A stretch of 64,000 nucleotides of DNA from Ditylenchus dipsaci (Eukaryota; Nematoda; Chromadorea; Rhabditida; Anguinidae), in the NCBI GenBank assembly GCA_004194705.1, contig SADC01001311.1, positions 310,001 to 374,000 on the forward strand, read 5' to 3'. Numbering within the stretch: position 1 is the stretch's first letter; the number at the start of each line of letters is the position of its first letter. The translations under genes were made by a program, and so were the position numbers. Of this stretch, positions 32,701 to 44,085 are shown one piece after another. The notes beneath the pieces are model-generated. The model was not told the DNA's origin, ran no database searches, and was given only the letters and a program-made list of their open reading frames with translations.

Positions 32701-34226
32701 TTTGCTTGAAAATGCAAATAAATAAAAGTTAAATGGTGTATCTTAAGATTTCTTTTAAATGCAAACTATTAACAGGCGTGACATTGATTTGATCTACGTA
32801 CTTTATTGATAAAAGCGTTTATTATCACACACTTCATTCCTTTATCGTCGTTTTTGGTAGTCCAGAGGTCATATTAATCAATTTTCTTTCTCTGCTTTTT
32901 AAGGAAAACAAATAAGTTTTGCAAAGAAAAAACCCGAAAACAAACAAAAAAACGAATTGTAGTAAACATGTTTATAGCTATCGAGAAAGATAGGTTATTA
33001 AGCTTCTTGTTTTTTTATCAAAATTTTTCAGTACACAATTTTCGGCTAAAGTACACTATTTCACAGAAGTGAAAAACTTATTTATCACTGTTTAAGCATG
33101 TTCCAAAAGGGGAAAGCATTTTTTAAAAACGGGGAGCAAGGTAAGCCAACCTGAAGGGGTGCCTAGATACTCTACAAAGATGGAATTTAACATAATTTCA
33201 TATACCGGGGCCTACCGCACAAAGAAGCTCTGGTATACTTGTTATTTTTCATGCGCTAGAGTCACTTTCGAGTGATTTGTGTCTAAGGTATGTGGTTGTG
33301 GGCATCTAAACTCCAAGTCGAGGCCTTGTAGTTGAGATGCATACACAGACCTGCCTCGGACATGATTCCGAGCATGACTCATCATTAAACAATCACAAAG
33401 AAGCTCTTTTTGCACAGATAGAGTGATTAAATATCCTTAAAGGACCATAGCCGTCACCGACAACGAGAATTTCAAATGTTTGAATTCGCGCGGGACAGTT
33501 CTCTTTCGTCTTTCATTTTGCTCTTTTGAGTCATTCGAAGCAAGTCAAAAGTGTACAGTGCGAGACGAAAGAGAAGTGTCCCGCGCAAATTCAAACATTT
33601 GAAATTCTCGTTGTCGGAGACGGGAATGGCCCTTTAAATAAGGTGATTTTTTCTTTTAGGGGTATCTGGGCACTCTTTTAAAGGAGGCGGAAAAGTCATT
33701 TAGATTTGGAAAGTGGGTTCGGTGGCGCAGTGCGTAAGCGTTCGTGTTTTCTGGTCATAAAAAGGTGCGCAGGTTCGATCCCCATGCGTGCATTTTACTT
33801 TTTTTGGCTTGTTTGACCTGTTCTAGGGGTAATTTGGGTTGCTGATTCTGAATCTGGCATCAAAAAGTCTAATTCTGTCTAAAACTGGCCAAACAAGGCA
33901 AAAAATAGCGTGCCACCACGTGGAATCAAACATGCACACCATTTTGGGCCAAAAAACACAAACGCTTACGCACTGCGCCCTGGAAGCCACCCTTTTAAAC
34001 CTAAATGGCTTTTACCCCTCCTTTAAGTTGCTTTACCTTGGCCCCTGAAGTTTTGAAAATTATTATAAAAAAATTAGTGAAAAAATTCTGAGAAGTCGTG
34101 AAAGTGTGACACGATTAAAAAAAAGTTTATTTTAAAAACAAATCAATATTTATCACACAGCATTTGGCACAGCATAATGAAAGCGATTAAAAAAAGAGAA
34201 TCACAATGACATATTTTATTATGCTT
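32701..34226. other. Spacer between the two enzyme loci, three foldbacks
   Basis: 33,210-33,430: CTACCGCACAAAGAAGCTCT ... AGAAGCTCTTTTTGCA foldback, sister of 10.74-11.0 kb. 33,437-33,640: AAAGGACCATAGCCGTCACC ... GGGAATGGCCCTTT foldback with CTCTTTCGTC arms, the family of 7.62 and 36.28 kb. 33,711-34,005: a tRNA-derived pair, listed separately. 32,720-33,170 shows nothing. Confidence 0.6.
33709..34008. mobile_element. tRNA-derived SINE-like unit in inverted pair
   Basis: The plus half reads GGTGGCGCAGTGCGTAAGCG, a good RNA polymerase III A box, and 40 bases on GCAGGTTCGATCCCC, a B box. The 3' half (to about 34,008) is its inverted copy (CGCTTACGCACTGCGCCC), with a weaker B box. No intact cloverleaf can be drawn, so it is not called a tRNA gene. 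A sister pair is at 41,263-41,485. Confidence 0.7.
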
Positions 34227-34995
34227 TCAATGAATGTACAACAGGCGTTCATAGAATGGCTTGCATTCTTCTAATAAAGGCACCAAATGTTGCGGGCAAG
34301 TACGCGTACTTGTTTTTTGTTTTTCAAAGCCGGCTTTGCCATACGTTCTTGTACCAGTGCTCAGCCCAGACTCCATCCTCTGGCCTTGAACCTGCTTCCC
34401 AGTGCAACATCTCCTCATAGAAGGAATCTTCAGGGCATCACACAACTTGCGAAGCACTTTGGGTGGTCTTTGAGTATCTCATTGGAGTCCAGCACTATAG
34501 GCAAACAGTTTTCATCGGCTGCTCTAGAAGTAAGCTGGTTAAATAGAGTCCACTGCTTTTCAATCCCAATATTTGGATAGTAACATTAGGCAATACTTCA
34601 GCATAAGAAGTGATTATTTGTTGAGGGTCTCGAATGAATATGATATTCTTAGTTTGTTGCAAGAAATCTTCATTAAGTCTACTAAGTGGTGGGTCATTTG
34701 CTTGAAGAAAGTGATCGGCTTTTTAGCAGTAGGCTCATTGAGGATTAAGTCTCTGACCACTTGTTCACCATCCTGGCACTGAGCCTGAAGTATTTTTGTT
34801 GTCGAGCAGGGTGCTCGTAGCCAGTCACTTTAAGGTAATGAGCATACAATGGCTCGTCATAAACTGTAGTGTCTGGTCGCTGGGCAAATGAGTACATCAT
34901 CGCGGTCGAAATATTCCTGGAATTTTATTTTGAAAATTTATATTTATCTATATTTTTAAAGTAAATACCATTTACCTGGGACTACTCAAAGACAT
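34227..34995 (-). pseudogene. P-loop sulfotransferase-like domain, frameshifted
   Basis: Exons (minus): 34,995-34,976 and 34,916-34,227, with a 59-bp intron. The N-terminus reads SSPRNISTAMMYSFAQRPDT, then TTVYDEPLYAHYLKVTGYEH. These are the phosphate-binding loop and following text of the sulfotransferase-like family found at the N-terminus of plant branched-chain-aminotransferase-like proteins. Further matches come in changing frames: DGEQVVRDLILNE; NIIFIRDP; EKQWTLFNQL; PIVLDSNEILKD; LRKLCDAL; MLHWEAGSRPEDGVWAEHWY; ECKPFYERL. At least five frame changes are needed. The domain is otherwise complete (about 240 residues). It is either a pseudogene or badly affected by indel errors. The aminotransferase lies 1.5 kb downstream on the same strand. 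Confidence 0.75.
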
Positions 34996-37190
34996 ATTTT
35001 TGTTGACTTGGTCATTCTAAATTTTTTAAAATTTTTTCATAAAGAGTCTTTAAAAAATACTTCTAGTAAAAAATTTTTTTGTTTGGTGTAACCATTTATA
35101 AATCTCCCTTTTTATCGTAGATAAAGATAAAGTTCAAAATGTTCAATAAAATCAAAAAGTTATAAAATTATCAAAAAAACTTTTTAACTGTTTTTTTTTC
35201 TGTGGCGATTTTTCTTTTAAAGTATTATTCGAAGATCTTTTGAAACTCTGATAATGATGTTCTTAATCCAACTATTAATTCTTTTACTAGTTTTTTTTAC
35301 ATCGCAAAGCCGGACTGTCAACAAATGTGAACAGAAAAAAGAAGTTATACGGTATTTGGTCCGTATAATTTTTCAACTGATATAAAAAGCAAAAAGCCAC
35401 ATATAAGCCAGAGATTTTTAAGAATCAAAAAATTTTGTCGGACGTTCTATGTTAAAAAATAGGCACAAGGTTTTATATAAATCACATAAATTAAAGATGA
35501 AAAGGTGAGCGAGTTATAGTGATAGATTAATATTAGCAGAAAGGAAAACGAGCAACCCGTGATTATTATCTTTTTTGCAAACGTTTAAAGTGCACACAAC
35601 TGACAATGTGTCTTTGTTTGATATAAGGTTTATAAAACGTTTTTTGTTGTTGTTTCGAGGTAAGCATTATTAAACCAAAAAACCTATTCAGAAGGTTTTA
35701 ACAATACAAAGTGCATAAAAAATGTCTTAGGCAAAAAATTGTTGTAACGTTTATACGATAGTTGTCGACTAACAAGTGTCGCTGTAAAATGCGGACAAGA
35801 AGTCTTTAGAACTCTCACAAGAACTCTGAAGGTGGTCGATCCAAGGTGAAGTATCGTCAGGTCCTACAGTGCCTTTATGGTGTAGAGGTTTTTGGGACAC
35901 CTTGCACATTCAGACAGCGGATTATCATTGACTGGTGGGCACTGACCTTTCCTTGCAGACAGGCTAATGTTTTGCTGCGAACCGACTGACGGTATTCTTA
36001 TCAAATCGCAAAACTTTCTGCAAGTGCCGGTCTAATTGTGATGTGAACTGCGGCGGCAACAACAAACTGCTCATGATTTATAAACTATGGTGAAAGGTCA
36101 GCTTCTTCTTTCTGTTCGAAGACAATTTTAACTATTTTCAACAAATTTACTGTATTTCGGGTCTAAACCTTAATTTATAAGTTATTTTATAACAAAACTT
36201 GTCGATTAAAATCTATGCGCGTTTGAGACGCTAGGAACTTCATTATAAAAATATTATCTTGAGCCCTGTAATTGAAGAACCGTAGCCGTCGCCGACAATG
36301 AGAATTGCACACGTTTCAATGCGCGGGACACCACTTTCATTACCCGAATATTCAGGAATATTTTTTAGTAAACTCATAATGAAATCATCAAAAAATCAAA
36401 GCCGGCAATGGGAATCGAACCCACTAGCAAAGAATACCGGTTGACGCACTTTACCATTGCAACAACAAGTAACTTGTTCGTCGATGCCTTTCTCTATATA
36501 ATTAACTTCGTTTGAAAAACAACAACAAACAAAAAAGTGTCCCGCGCGCATTCAAACGTGTAAAATTCTCGTTGTCTGCAACGGCTATGGTCCTTTAAGA
36601 CATATCGTATTAAATGAAATTTTCTCTAATTTTGCACAAGTCAATAAGAAATATTGGCGCCTCGATTTCGGATCTGAATAGGATATGAAAAATTGCTTAC
36701 ATGTGTTGGCAGACTCATATAGAAGCATATTGGCGGTCAGTAAAATATAATTAATATTAATATGTCATTCAATATTATGCAGGCCTTCTTTAAAAGATTA
36801 ACTGTTTGATTGGATTTAGCAGTTGACACAAATATAAAACTTTTATGTGAAATATTTTCTGTGAAAGCACTATTCCCAACAGTATTTCAGTTTAACAAAT
36901 TCACATAAAAAAAATTTGTCTTTAAAAGGTCTTGAACTGAATATTGAAAAATTTTATACGCACTAGTTCGATCATTTTTACTGTTGCTATTTTAATAAGA
37001 ATATGATTTCACTATCTTACAAAGCTAATTTTCCTACTTTTAATCAAAATATTCAGTGTTAAATACAAAGTAAGTATATATATTTAAATGTCAATTTAGC
37101 AATCGATATATAAATTATTACTTTAAATGTTCCCAGCTGTATAAAGTTTAACGTATATTTCAGCCATATAATAAATCTGAAATCCGACAT
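34996..37190. other. Mostly empty interval with one foldback
   Basis: A foldback at about 36,283-36,597 has arms CCGTAGCCGTCGCCGACAAT and TTGTCTGCAACGGCTATGG. It contains on the minus strand GGGTTCGATTCCCATTGC preceded by TGGTAAAGTGCG, a tRNA-like B and A box pair. At 35,985-36,090 a frame reads KTFCKCRSNCDVNCGGNNKL, Cys-rich and faintly like the end of a WSC domain, but unsupported elsewhere. 36,600-37,190 shows nothing. Confidence 0.4.
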
Positions 37191-37194
37191 GTGC

Positions 37195-37910
37195 AGTGGC
37201 CGAAATTTTAGGGCCCGACCGGCGAATTTATTTCTCGAGCCACCCCCTCCTAAATTTTTGATTAAATAGGAAAAAATTTGTTTCTGCGACATAACGTTGA
37301 AGTTTATTTTGTTGTACGGGCAGAGAAGAGCCGGCCCGGTCCGTCGGTGAAAGTTCGGCCTGGCCAGAAATTGAACCCGTCTTATAAAGAAATTTGGCTA
37401 GGCCACGGGCCTAGCCGGCTTTTGCAGATGACTGTATGAAACTTAAGAACTAAATGGTGAAAAAACTAAAATATTTGGTACTTCTCCTGTTTACCGGCCA
37501 CCCTAATTTTTTAATTTTTTCTTGTGTGAACAAGACTACTACTTTTGCAACTACCATGACTTTGATTTAACAAGAGTACAAGAGGCATCACGAGAAATAA
37601 TTCGGAACTGCTCAATCTTTGTTTCAATCATATGTTTCTGACTTTGTATGGCGCAGAAATTTTCTCGTCCAGATATTATGTTCCACTTCTGGAGTCAAAT
37701 TTTTGACTTGTATTCCACACAACGAATTTATTCCAGACAATAAATTTGTCCTCTTTGTTTTCATGTTCTTTGAAGTTGAATTCTAAAATACAACACTGAA
37801 AAAAAAAATGAATCCTAAACAAAAAGAGAAAAATTCTTGTTTAAACGAGAAAAAATTCAAAAATTAGGGTGGCCCGGTAAATAGGAGAAAGTACCAAATA
37901 TTTTAATTTT
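37195..37910. repeat. Two adjacent foldbacks before 4TM member C
   Basis: 37,195-37,430 is rich in GCCGGCC/GGCCCG text (TGGCCGAAATTTTAGGGCCC ... GGCTAGGCCACGGGCCTAGC). 37,475-37,905 has arms TATTTGGTACTTCTCCTGTT / AATAGGAGAAAGTACCAAAT and CCGGCCACCCTAATTTTT / AAAATTAGGGTGGCCCGG. The second one ends about 25 bases before the exon 2 acceptor of the next gene. Confidence 0.75.
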
Positions 37911-37932
37911 TTGCAAACAATAAGTATTTTAG

Positions 37933-38494
37933 ATTGCGACTTTTACAATTGCTCTACTTGAAATTTTGTGCTTAACACTTTGGGTATTTCGATAAGCAAA
38001 ATTTGGTCATTTGGCTTAATGGTCTTGTTATGTTGCTTTCCCATCTCGTTGCTGGTTGGACTGAAACAAAAAGACAGGCATTTTTTGCTGCCTACCTCTG
38101 GTCCAATGTTAGTTTAGGTTATTTAAAAAATTAACGCCCAGCTTCTACTTTAGCTTGTGTGGATAATAGTCTACACTGCTCTAGCTCTGCTATATTTGTA
38201 CCTTTTGATCGTACTGCCTGAAGACTATGTCAAATGTGTTAAACATTCCCCTAAGTTGGCTTAGAAACCCATCAAGACGTCTTTAAGTATACCTGCTTGG
38301 TGTTCATTTTGCTAAGCATCATGACTTCGCTGCTATGCGCTGTTAGATACGTTATTATATCTACATACGCTCAGCTACACTCCAAGAACCCAATAGAAAA
38401 AATTGTTGGAAAAGAACACCTTGAGCTACAAATACAGCCAAATGGTGAAACAGTTGTCAATCAAATTGTTGAAAGAAAAACTCTTTACTTGTAA
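37933..38494 (+). pseudogene. Four-TM membrane protein, member C, frame-broken
   Basis: Exon 2 (37,933-38,107), a 46-bp intron, then exon 3 (38,154-38,494). Spans can be read as TFTIALLEILCLTL, GLMVLLCCFPISLLVGLKQK, VYTALALLYLYLLIVLPEDY and CLVFILLSIMTSLLCAVRYV. Exon 2 ends YLWSN, as in sister genes, but is 175 nt, not 177. Frame changes are needed near 37,980, near 38,075 (a T run) and near 38,265. The C-terminal tail (HSKNPIEKIVGKEHLELQIQ) is charged. The first exon was not found. The splice sites are intact, so either recent decay or base-calling indels are possible. Confidence 0.65.
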
Positions 38495-38640
38495 CCAAAT
38501 TATGATTTTGTTTGTTAGAAATAAATAATTTTTTCATTAAAGATTAAGATTTTATAGATTTTTAAATGCTTGTTTTATCTAAACGGTTAATAACCTCACC
38601 AAATTTTGGTCAAAATTGAGTTTGTAAGCAGTTTACGGTA

Positions 38641-38724
38641 CAGTCAAACCTGGATAAACGGACCCCCGATAAACAGACACATTCCGTCGGTCCCGAGGGA
38701 TGTCCGTTCATCCAGGTTCGACTG
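38641..38724. mobile_element. 84-bp mariner-type MITE
   Basis: CAGTCAAACCTGGATAAACG and CATCCAGGTTCGACTG are the ends; TA flanks at 38,639-38,640 and 38,725-38,726. It is the shortest of four elements in the window that share CAGTC...GACTG ends. Confidence 0.9.
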
Positions 38725-38726
38725 TA

Positions 38727-39451
38727 TTAGGCTTTAAACGTTTCGGCATAACATTTAGTTTATCACCCATTTTTGTTAAATTTCTCTCTAACTAGATATT
38801 TTTAAAGATAAGATACTGAACTTATTTTAGGGGCTGTCTCTACTTGATATAAATCATATTACATTGAAACTTATTGGACCGAAATAAGCTTATTCATTTT
38901 GTTTGCATTTTTTGCAAAAAAAAAACTATAAAAATTGATTAAGATTCCCCTGCAAGATGTACCCAGCAATAGAGGTTTGTTTTTCGATGTAGCTATTTGT
39001 ACTAGGTGCTTAGCTTTTTCCACCATTGAAACTTAAAAAATTACTTCAAATCTCTACTTTTATATTTCATGAAAGAAATCCGAAAATTGTTTGACCCGGT
39101 TGTTTTTTTCTAATTTTAATGTGTATCAAATTCGATCCTTGGCCGCAAAATTTTTTCATTAAAATTGAAGTATTTTTTTACTGAATGTTCCAAATATAAA
39201 AATCATTTATTTAAAATTTTAATGCAAAAAGCTTCAAAATAAATACGGAAGACTCTACATTTTGGCTACGAGCCCACGGTTATCAAAAAGATTGTGGAGG
39301 GTTGAAGAACAAGCTTTCGGTTTAATTCTTGGTTTGTTGCTTTCTTCTATCCAACTTTGAGAAGATGTTAAACCAAAACACAAAAGGTTTAGGGAAAACT
39401 AGCTAAAATACTAATATTTTGCAGAAAACGCCTCAACATTTTAGCTGTAAA
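38727..39451. other. AT-rich spacer
   Basis: No gene or clear repeat is seen. A splice acceptor-like TATTTTGCAG at 39,415-39,424 precedes the MATH gene start. Confidence 0.4.
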
Positions 39452-41952
39452 ATGCCTGATTTCCCGTCCTGCAAAAAAGTGTCTAAACAAAACATGATTG
39501 TGACCATGGCTTCAGCCAAACTGAATTGGCGAATCGAAAAGGTTAAACACAAAGTTAAGGAAGACATTTTGCAAACTCATGGATTGATTTCAGTTCAAAA
39601 CATTGCTGAAGCTGACTAGTGTTGGTCACTGTTTTCCAGCCTTCCCTTCTGTCCACCTAGGCAATCTGGTATTGAGTGGAAGTTGGAGTTATACCCCCAT
39701 GCCTATTCTAACCAAAAGTCCGCTTCACAACAAGTGAAATTCAAACTGCACCAAGAGACTAGCGAAGAGCAAATGGATTTCTGCTCTCTTTCGCTTTTGA
39801 AGGAGAGTCTTGATAGTCTGCAAGAAGAAGCTGACGAAAACAAAGTCAAAGCTAACATAAAAACGGAGATTAAAGTTCAGGTAATACTTTATTATCAAAA
39901 AATATTTTCACGACCATTGCAAAGTAGTTCGAAAGGGCTAATGTTTTGGAAAAAAAAAACTGTGAGCATTTTTCACTAGCAACCTTTTTCTTGCCGTGAA
40001 AAGACTTTTATTGCTGCAAAAATACTTTTTTTCTGCCACAGAAATACTCATTTTTTTCGTGAAAAACTTTTTTTTGCCGTAAATTTTTTCTTGCTGTAAA
40101 ACAAATTTTGACCCTAGTAGCGAATACCCCCCCCCCCCCCCCAACGATTTTCACCTTTTTTACCTAACTAAAAAGTACCCGAATTTATGTCCCAGACGCC
40201 GGAAAATATGCGTAAAACTCTTTATTAGTCACAACTTACGTACGCTGCCTACCCCCAAGCCTAAGAGCTAAGCCTAAACTTGTTGTTTGCAAGGGTAGTT
40301 ACAGCAATTTTTTAAAGGTCGGATTCTGGGGGTATTCGCTACTAGCGCCCAAATTTTCATGCAGAAAAATATGCTTTCTGGGAGAAAAAAAGTATTTTTT
40401 AAGTCAAGAAAAAGTATTTCTACGACGAATTCTTTGCACCAAAAAAAGTTTTTTTACCGCAAGAAAAAGGTTTGCCTATTTTTTTACTCTCTAAAAAATT
40501 TTACAATTTGCAAAGAATGTTTTATACAATGTTATAAGACTTCAAGCTATAGTTTTTTTTTGAAAAAAAATTTTATTCTAAAAACATTATCTAAAAAAAT
40601 CAGGACGCATTAACTCAAATATGTGCCCATATTCGATTACAGACGAATATTCTTTTGCAGCACATCGAACAAAGCTGGACCATAGAAAATTTTTCTCATT
40701 GCTACAAACCATATTTGGAGCATGTGATTAAATTACCTTGTGACGATAAGGAACTCACTTGGCGCATGAAACTATATCCCAGCGGAGACCAAGAAGATAG
40801 TCATGAATACGTGTTTATTTGCTTGAAGCAGGATGATGCTAAAGATAGCGACGACATAAAGATCGACTATAGAATGCAAGTGACTCTTTTATTTTTAAAT
40901 AATACAAAAAGTGTTTAGCAAACGAGTATGGGTGGAAAACATTGAAGGCAAAGAAATTTCCATGCGCATTCATCCAAATCCTAGTAACTCTGACTATGTT
41001 GCTTATCTCAAGAAAAGTCAATTCTATCCTCAAATTCCTGATGACACTTTTACCATATCATTTGAAATAGATGTAGCTCATGAAATCCTAACCACTGTCT
41101 GTGATGAACCTCTTCAAGTAAGCTGTTAAACTAACTTAAGAACTGAATAATTAGCAATGTCAACTCAGAACCCTAGCGCTCACTGGCTTTGTAAATTTTT
41201 CAAAAAAGCTAAATGATGGTTTTGTAGATGTCAGAATTAATTAAAGGGGAGGAAAAAAATGGCCTTGGTTGCACAGTGCGTAAGCGTTTGTGTTTTTCGG
41301 CCCAAAGTCCTGCGCATGTTTTTTTAGCGCCAGATTCGGTATCAGCAACTCTAATTACCATTAGACATTGGTCAAAAAAGCCAAAATAACTAGCGTGACA
41401 CTAGGTGGAATCGAACGTGCGCGCCATTTTGGGCCAAAAACAAAAACGATTACCGACTGCTCCGCCGAGGCCGAATCTTCAAATGTGTGTAGCTCCCCCC
41501 TTTAAATGTTGGACCATCTCATTTTTGGAAAGTAAAAATGGATAAAAATAATGGGCGTTAGTCACAAACCTGATTATATTTCGCCTTAGTTTCCACCATG
41601 CAACTGTAAAAGTACTGACGTTTTTTAGAATCTTTGCCTCTCTGATGAAACTCAATCAGAAGTAAGTTAATTTTTTAAGGACTTACAATATGCTAAGAGT
41701 CTATTCAGCAAAAAAAATACTGCTACCACAGCTGCTCTGAGACTATTTGCTGTTGACCCAGCTGGCCAGCACGTCCAACTAGATGAAGGAATCATTAACA
41801 AGAATGTGCACTCTGTGGTTGTCAGCTCAGAAACGTTGCTCAAGGCTATGCATTCGGACGGTTCACTGACCGTTGAATGTGAAGTGGAGTATATCAGCAA
41901 GGTGGAAACTGTTGAAAAAATAGATCAGCAAATTGAGAAGAAAACGTTTTAG
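39452..41952 (+). CDS. Double MATH-domain protein
   Basis: Coding pieces: 39,452-39,616; about 39,665-39,880; 40,661-40,879; about 40,919-41,117; and 41,680-41,952. The first two give one MATH-like half (KLNWRIEKVKHKVKED; GIEWKLELYPHAYSN; EIKVQ). The next give a second MATH domain: SWTIENFSHCYKPYLEHVIK, ELTWRMKLYPSGD, SHEYVFICLKQDD, VENIEGKEISMRIHPN. The end is GIINKNVHSVVVSSETLLKA, then DGSLTVECEVEYISK, typical of the last MATH strands. MATH folds bind peptides, often as ubiquitin-ligase adaptors or TRAF-like scaffolds; no BTB domain is seen. An in-frame TAG at 39,617 and a one-base mismatch at the 40,879/40,919 join are unresolved. Introns hold a foldback (about 39,940-40,480) and a tRNA-derived pair (41,263-41,485). 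Confidence 0.7.
39940..40480. repeat. Foldback in MATH gene intron
   Basis: AGTAGCGAATACCCCC (40,117) and GGGGGTATTCGCTACT (40,330) form the inner pair. Outside are inverted arrays of TTTTTCTTGCCGTGAAAA-type and AAGAAAAAGTATTTCTACGA-type units. A run of C at 40,128-40,142 is part of it. Confidence 0.65.
41263..41485. mobile_element. tRNA-derived SINE-like inverted pair, second copy
   Basis: TTGCACAGTGCGTAAGCGTT (A box) on the plus strand. On the opposite strand a B-box-like GTTCGATTCCAC and, further on, an A-box-like stretch with GCAGTCGGTAATCG. Shares GGCCCAAAATGGCGCGCACG-type text with the 33.7 kb pair. Confidence 0.6.
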
Positions 41953-42484
41953 TCTTGCTATCACTGCTTACTGCTACTGTGTTTACTCGTTAAAGTTTAG
42001 TGTAATAAAGAGTAAGCACGTTTTTCATCAGTTAGACAAACAGCATAGCCGAACTGTTGAAAAAAAGAATGACATTTGCTATAGCCTTTTGATGTCTGCA
42101 AGGCTGCCATTTTTTTAGGAAAAATGTCAAAATATTATTTGCTCAAAAAGTCATTTCTTAAAAAATTTCCGATGGCAAACCTTGTTATGTCAAGTAAAAT
42201 TGGTGACTAATTTAAGACTTTTTACGCAAATTTAAAAATCTTGACTATAAGGAAAAATGTGCTTTATTTATTAAAAATTATAAAAAAACGTAAAACTAAT
42301 ATAACTAGAGCTTTGTTCGAAACAAATTTCAAGATTAAGGCTTTGAAACATATAAATATTCATCTGAAAATAGCCAAACTGTTAAAAAATGGCATTTGCT
42401 ATTCTAGACGCTGCTAGATCGATCCTAGAAAGGACAACTATCAGAGAAGGGGGCCATCATCAGAGTATGAAATATTTGCTCACC

Positions 42485-42790
42485 CTAAATGCTGTAATAG
42501 GGGTAAGTGTAGTAGTTATTGTTATTATATCCATTATAACCAGCATAGTAGTTATTGTAGCTGTTGTAACTATTTGATGGATAATAGCTATTTCCATTGC
42601 TATAACCATAACTATTTCCATACTGATAGGGCGAGTAGTCGGTCCATCTACTCGTGTAGTCATTGTTAATTGGACCGTTGTAGGTACCTATGTACTTCAG
42701 ATCATAACCGTAATAAGATGTTGAGCATTGACCCAAGTAGCAGTTTCTTTGTCTCATAAACGCTACAACTTGACAGATATACAGACGCAT
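42485..42790 (-). CDS. Tyr/Asn/Gly-rich small protein
   Basis: A 101-codon frame from ATG at 42,790 to TAG at 42,485. The N-terminal 30 residues include three Cys (RLYICQ, RNCYLGQC). The rest is low-complexity, with YGNSYGYSNGNSYYPSNSYN and GYNGYNNNNYYTYPYY. Such composition is seen in secreted structural or antimicrobial-type peptides, but there is no convincing signal peptide here. The opposite strand (42,389-42,577) has a hydrophobic frame with a possible donor at 42,502. That could be the real gene, the hydrophobic run being the complement of Tyr/Asn codons. Confidence 0.4.
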   Translation of the reverse strand: MRLYICQVVAFMRQRNCYLGQCSTSYYGYDLKYIGTYNGPINNDYTSRWTDYSPYQYGNSYGYSNGNSYYPSNSYNSYNNYYAGYNGYNNNNYYTYPYYSI

Positions 42791-42799
42791 CTTTATCTA

Positions 42800-44085
42800 G
42801 TCGAAGGGCCGGAAATATAAGACATTAATACCCAGAGAGTATTGCTAATATCCCCTTACTGTAGGGTTCACGAATCAGCAATTTTGGGTAAAAAAACACT
42901 AATTTTTGGTTTTTTTTTCATTTTTTAATATAGATACAATATTAATATAAATACTTTCAGGTCAGAATTTTTTTGCTATTAGACGCCAAAGCTTATTTTA
43001 CAGGGTGTACCTTACTTACCGTATATTTATTCACTAAATTACATACTGAATATCTATAGGATGATGAATCATTTTGAATTAATAAGTTTCATCATAAAAA
43101 ATCAGTCTCAGAACTTATCAACCAACCTGATTATGGAATGAAATATAAAAAAAAATATATAAGGTACATCCCACTTTCGATAACCGGCACCTCAGGCTGG
43201 TCCCGAGTGGACTGTAGTTTTCTAGAAATATTTTCAAACCCCCAACAATCTGACAACTGTCAATTAAAAAATGGCCCTAACTCTGAAATATAAATTAAAA
43301 AATATGGGGTGCCGCCTTATTAAGAGAACACGGAAAAATTGAATTCCGATAATGTTTTATTGCCTACAGGTGTTTTTCTAGCAACATTTTAGTTTGAAGA
43401 TATCTTTTAAAATAAAAAGTAACATTTTCAAAGTGTCAATTTTTTGCATATTCACTTGCACCCAACTAATAAAGCTATACCTACCTTGCATTTCACATGT
43501 GCGCAAACAATAACTTAGAAACGAAATAAAAAATATTGCTCGTAGTGACATTATTACACTAATAAGTTTTATTCCTTGTTATAGTCTATATCATCGAAAA
43601 TAGATAAAATGCATTTTCAAAATAATTTTTTGTTATTTAGTAAGTTTGTTTAAAAAATATAATACGGTTTAGATTTGCCTTTAGTTGGAAAATATACTGC
43701 TGTAAAAAGGAGTAGAAGAACTCTGTAAAAATTAAAGATATCAACGTTCGATTGACCTTGACCAAAGTTCAAAAGTAAATTGATCTGAATTGATATAAAT
43801 AAGTAATAACTGAATTCATTCATGACATCGAGTTTAAAAAATACCGTGTTACTTTTTAATTTAAAAAATAATAATCAAAAAGTAGGTCTAACTTAGTTGC
43901 ATAGTTGACCCTTGATTTTATGTTATTCATCGGGATGAAATGTTATTGGTGTAATTCCAAGTGGACGTAAAACCAAAAATGCAGTCAAATCGAAGCTCTT
44001 GACAAAAACTAACAGTTCTCTCATTAAATTTTTCATACACGAAAATTTTCAAGATGTTCTTCTCTGAAAACATTTTGCGTTACAT
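42800..44085. other. AT-rich interval, nothing assigned
   Basis: AAGGTACATCCCACTTTCGA (43,161) and GGGTGTACCTTACTTACC (43,003) may be the ends of an old foldback. Otherwise I see no gene, RNA or clear repeat. Confidence 0.4.

Noticed and set aside
35985..36090. WSC or other Cys-rich extracellular domain
   Set aside because: KCRSNCDVNCGGNNKLLMIY resembles a WSC ending, but the upstream text is broken by stops in every frame and no neighbouring exon supports it.
33709..36480. tRNA genes at 33.72 kb (plus) and 36.41 kb (minus)
   Set aside because: Both have good B boxes (GGTTCGATCCC, GGTTCGATTCC) and A-box-like text, but no 7-bp acceptor stem pairs and both lie within foldback repeats, so they are tRNA-derived repeats.
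42389..42577. Plus-strand hydrophobic small protein ending IVVIVAVVTI
   Set aside because: The hydrophobic run is the complement of Tyr/Asn codons of the minus-strand frame. A possible donor at 42,502 keeps it as an alternative, but there is no downstream exon.
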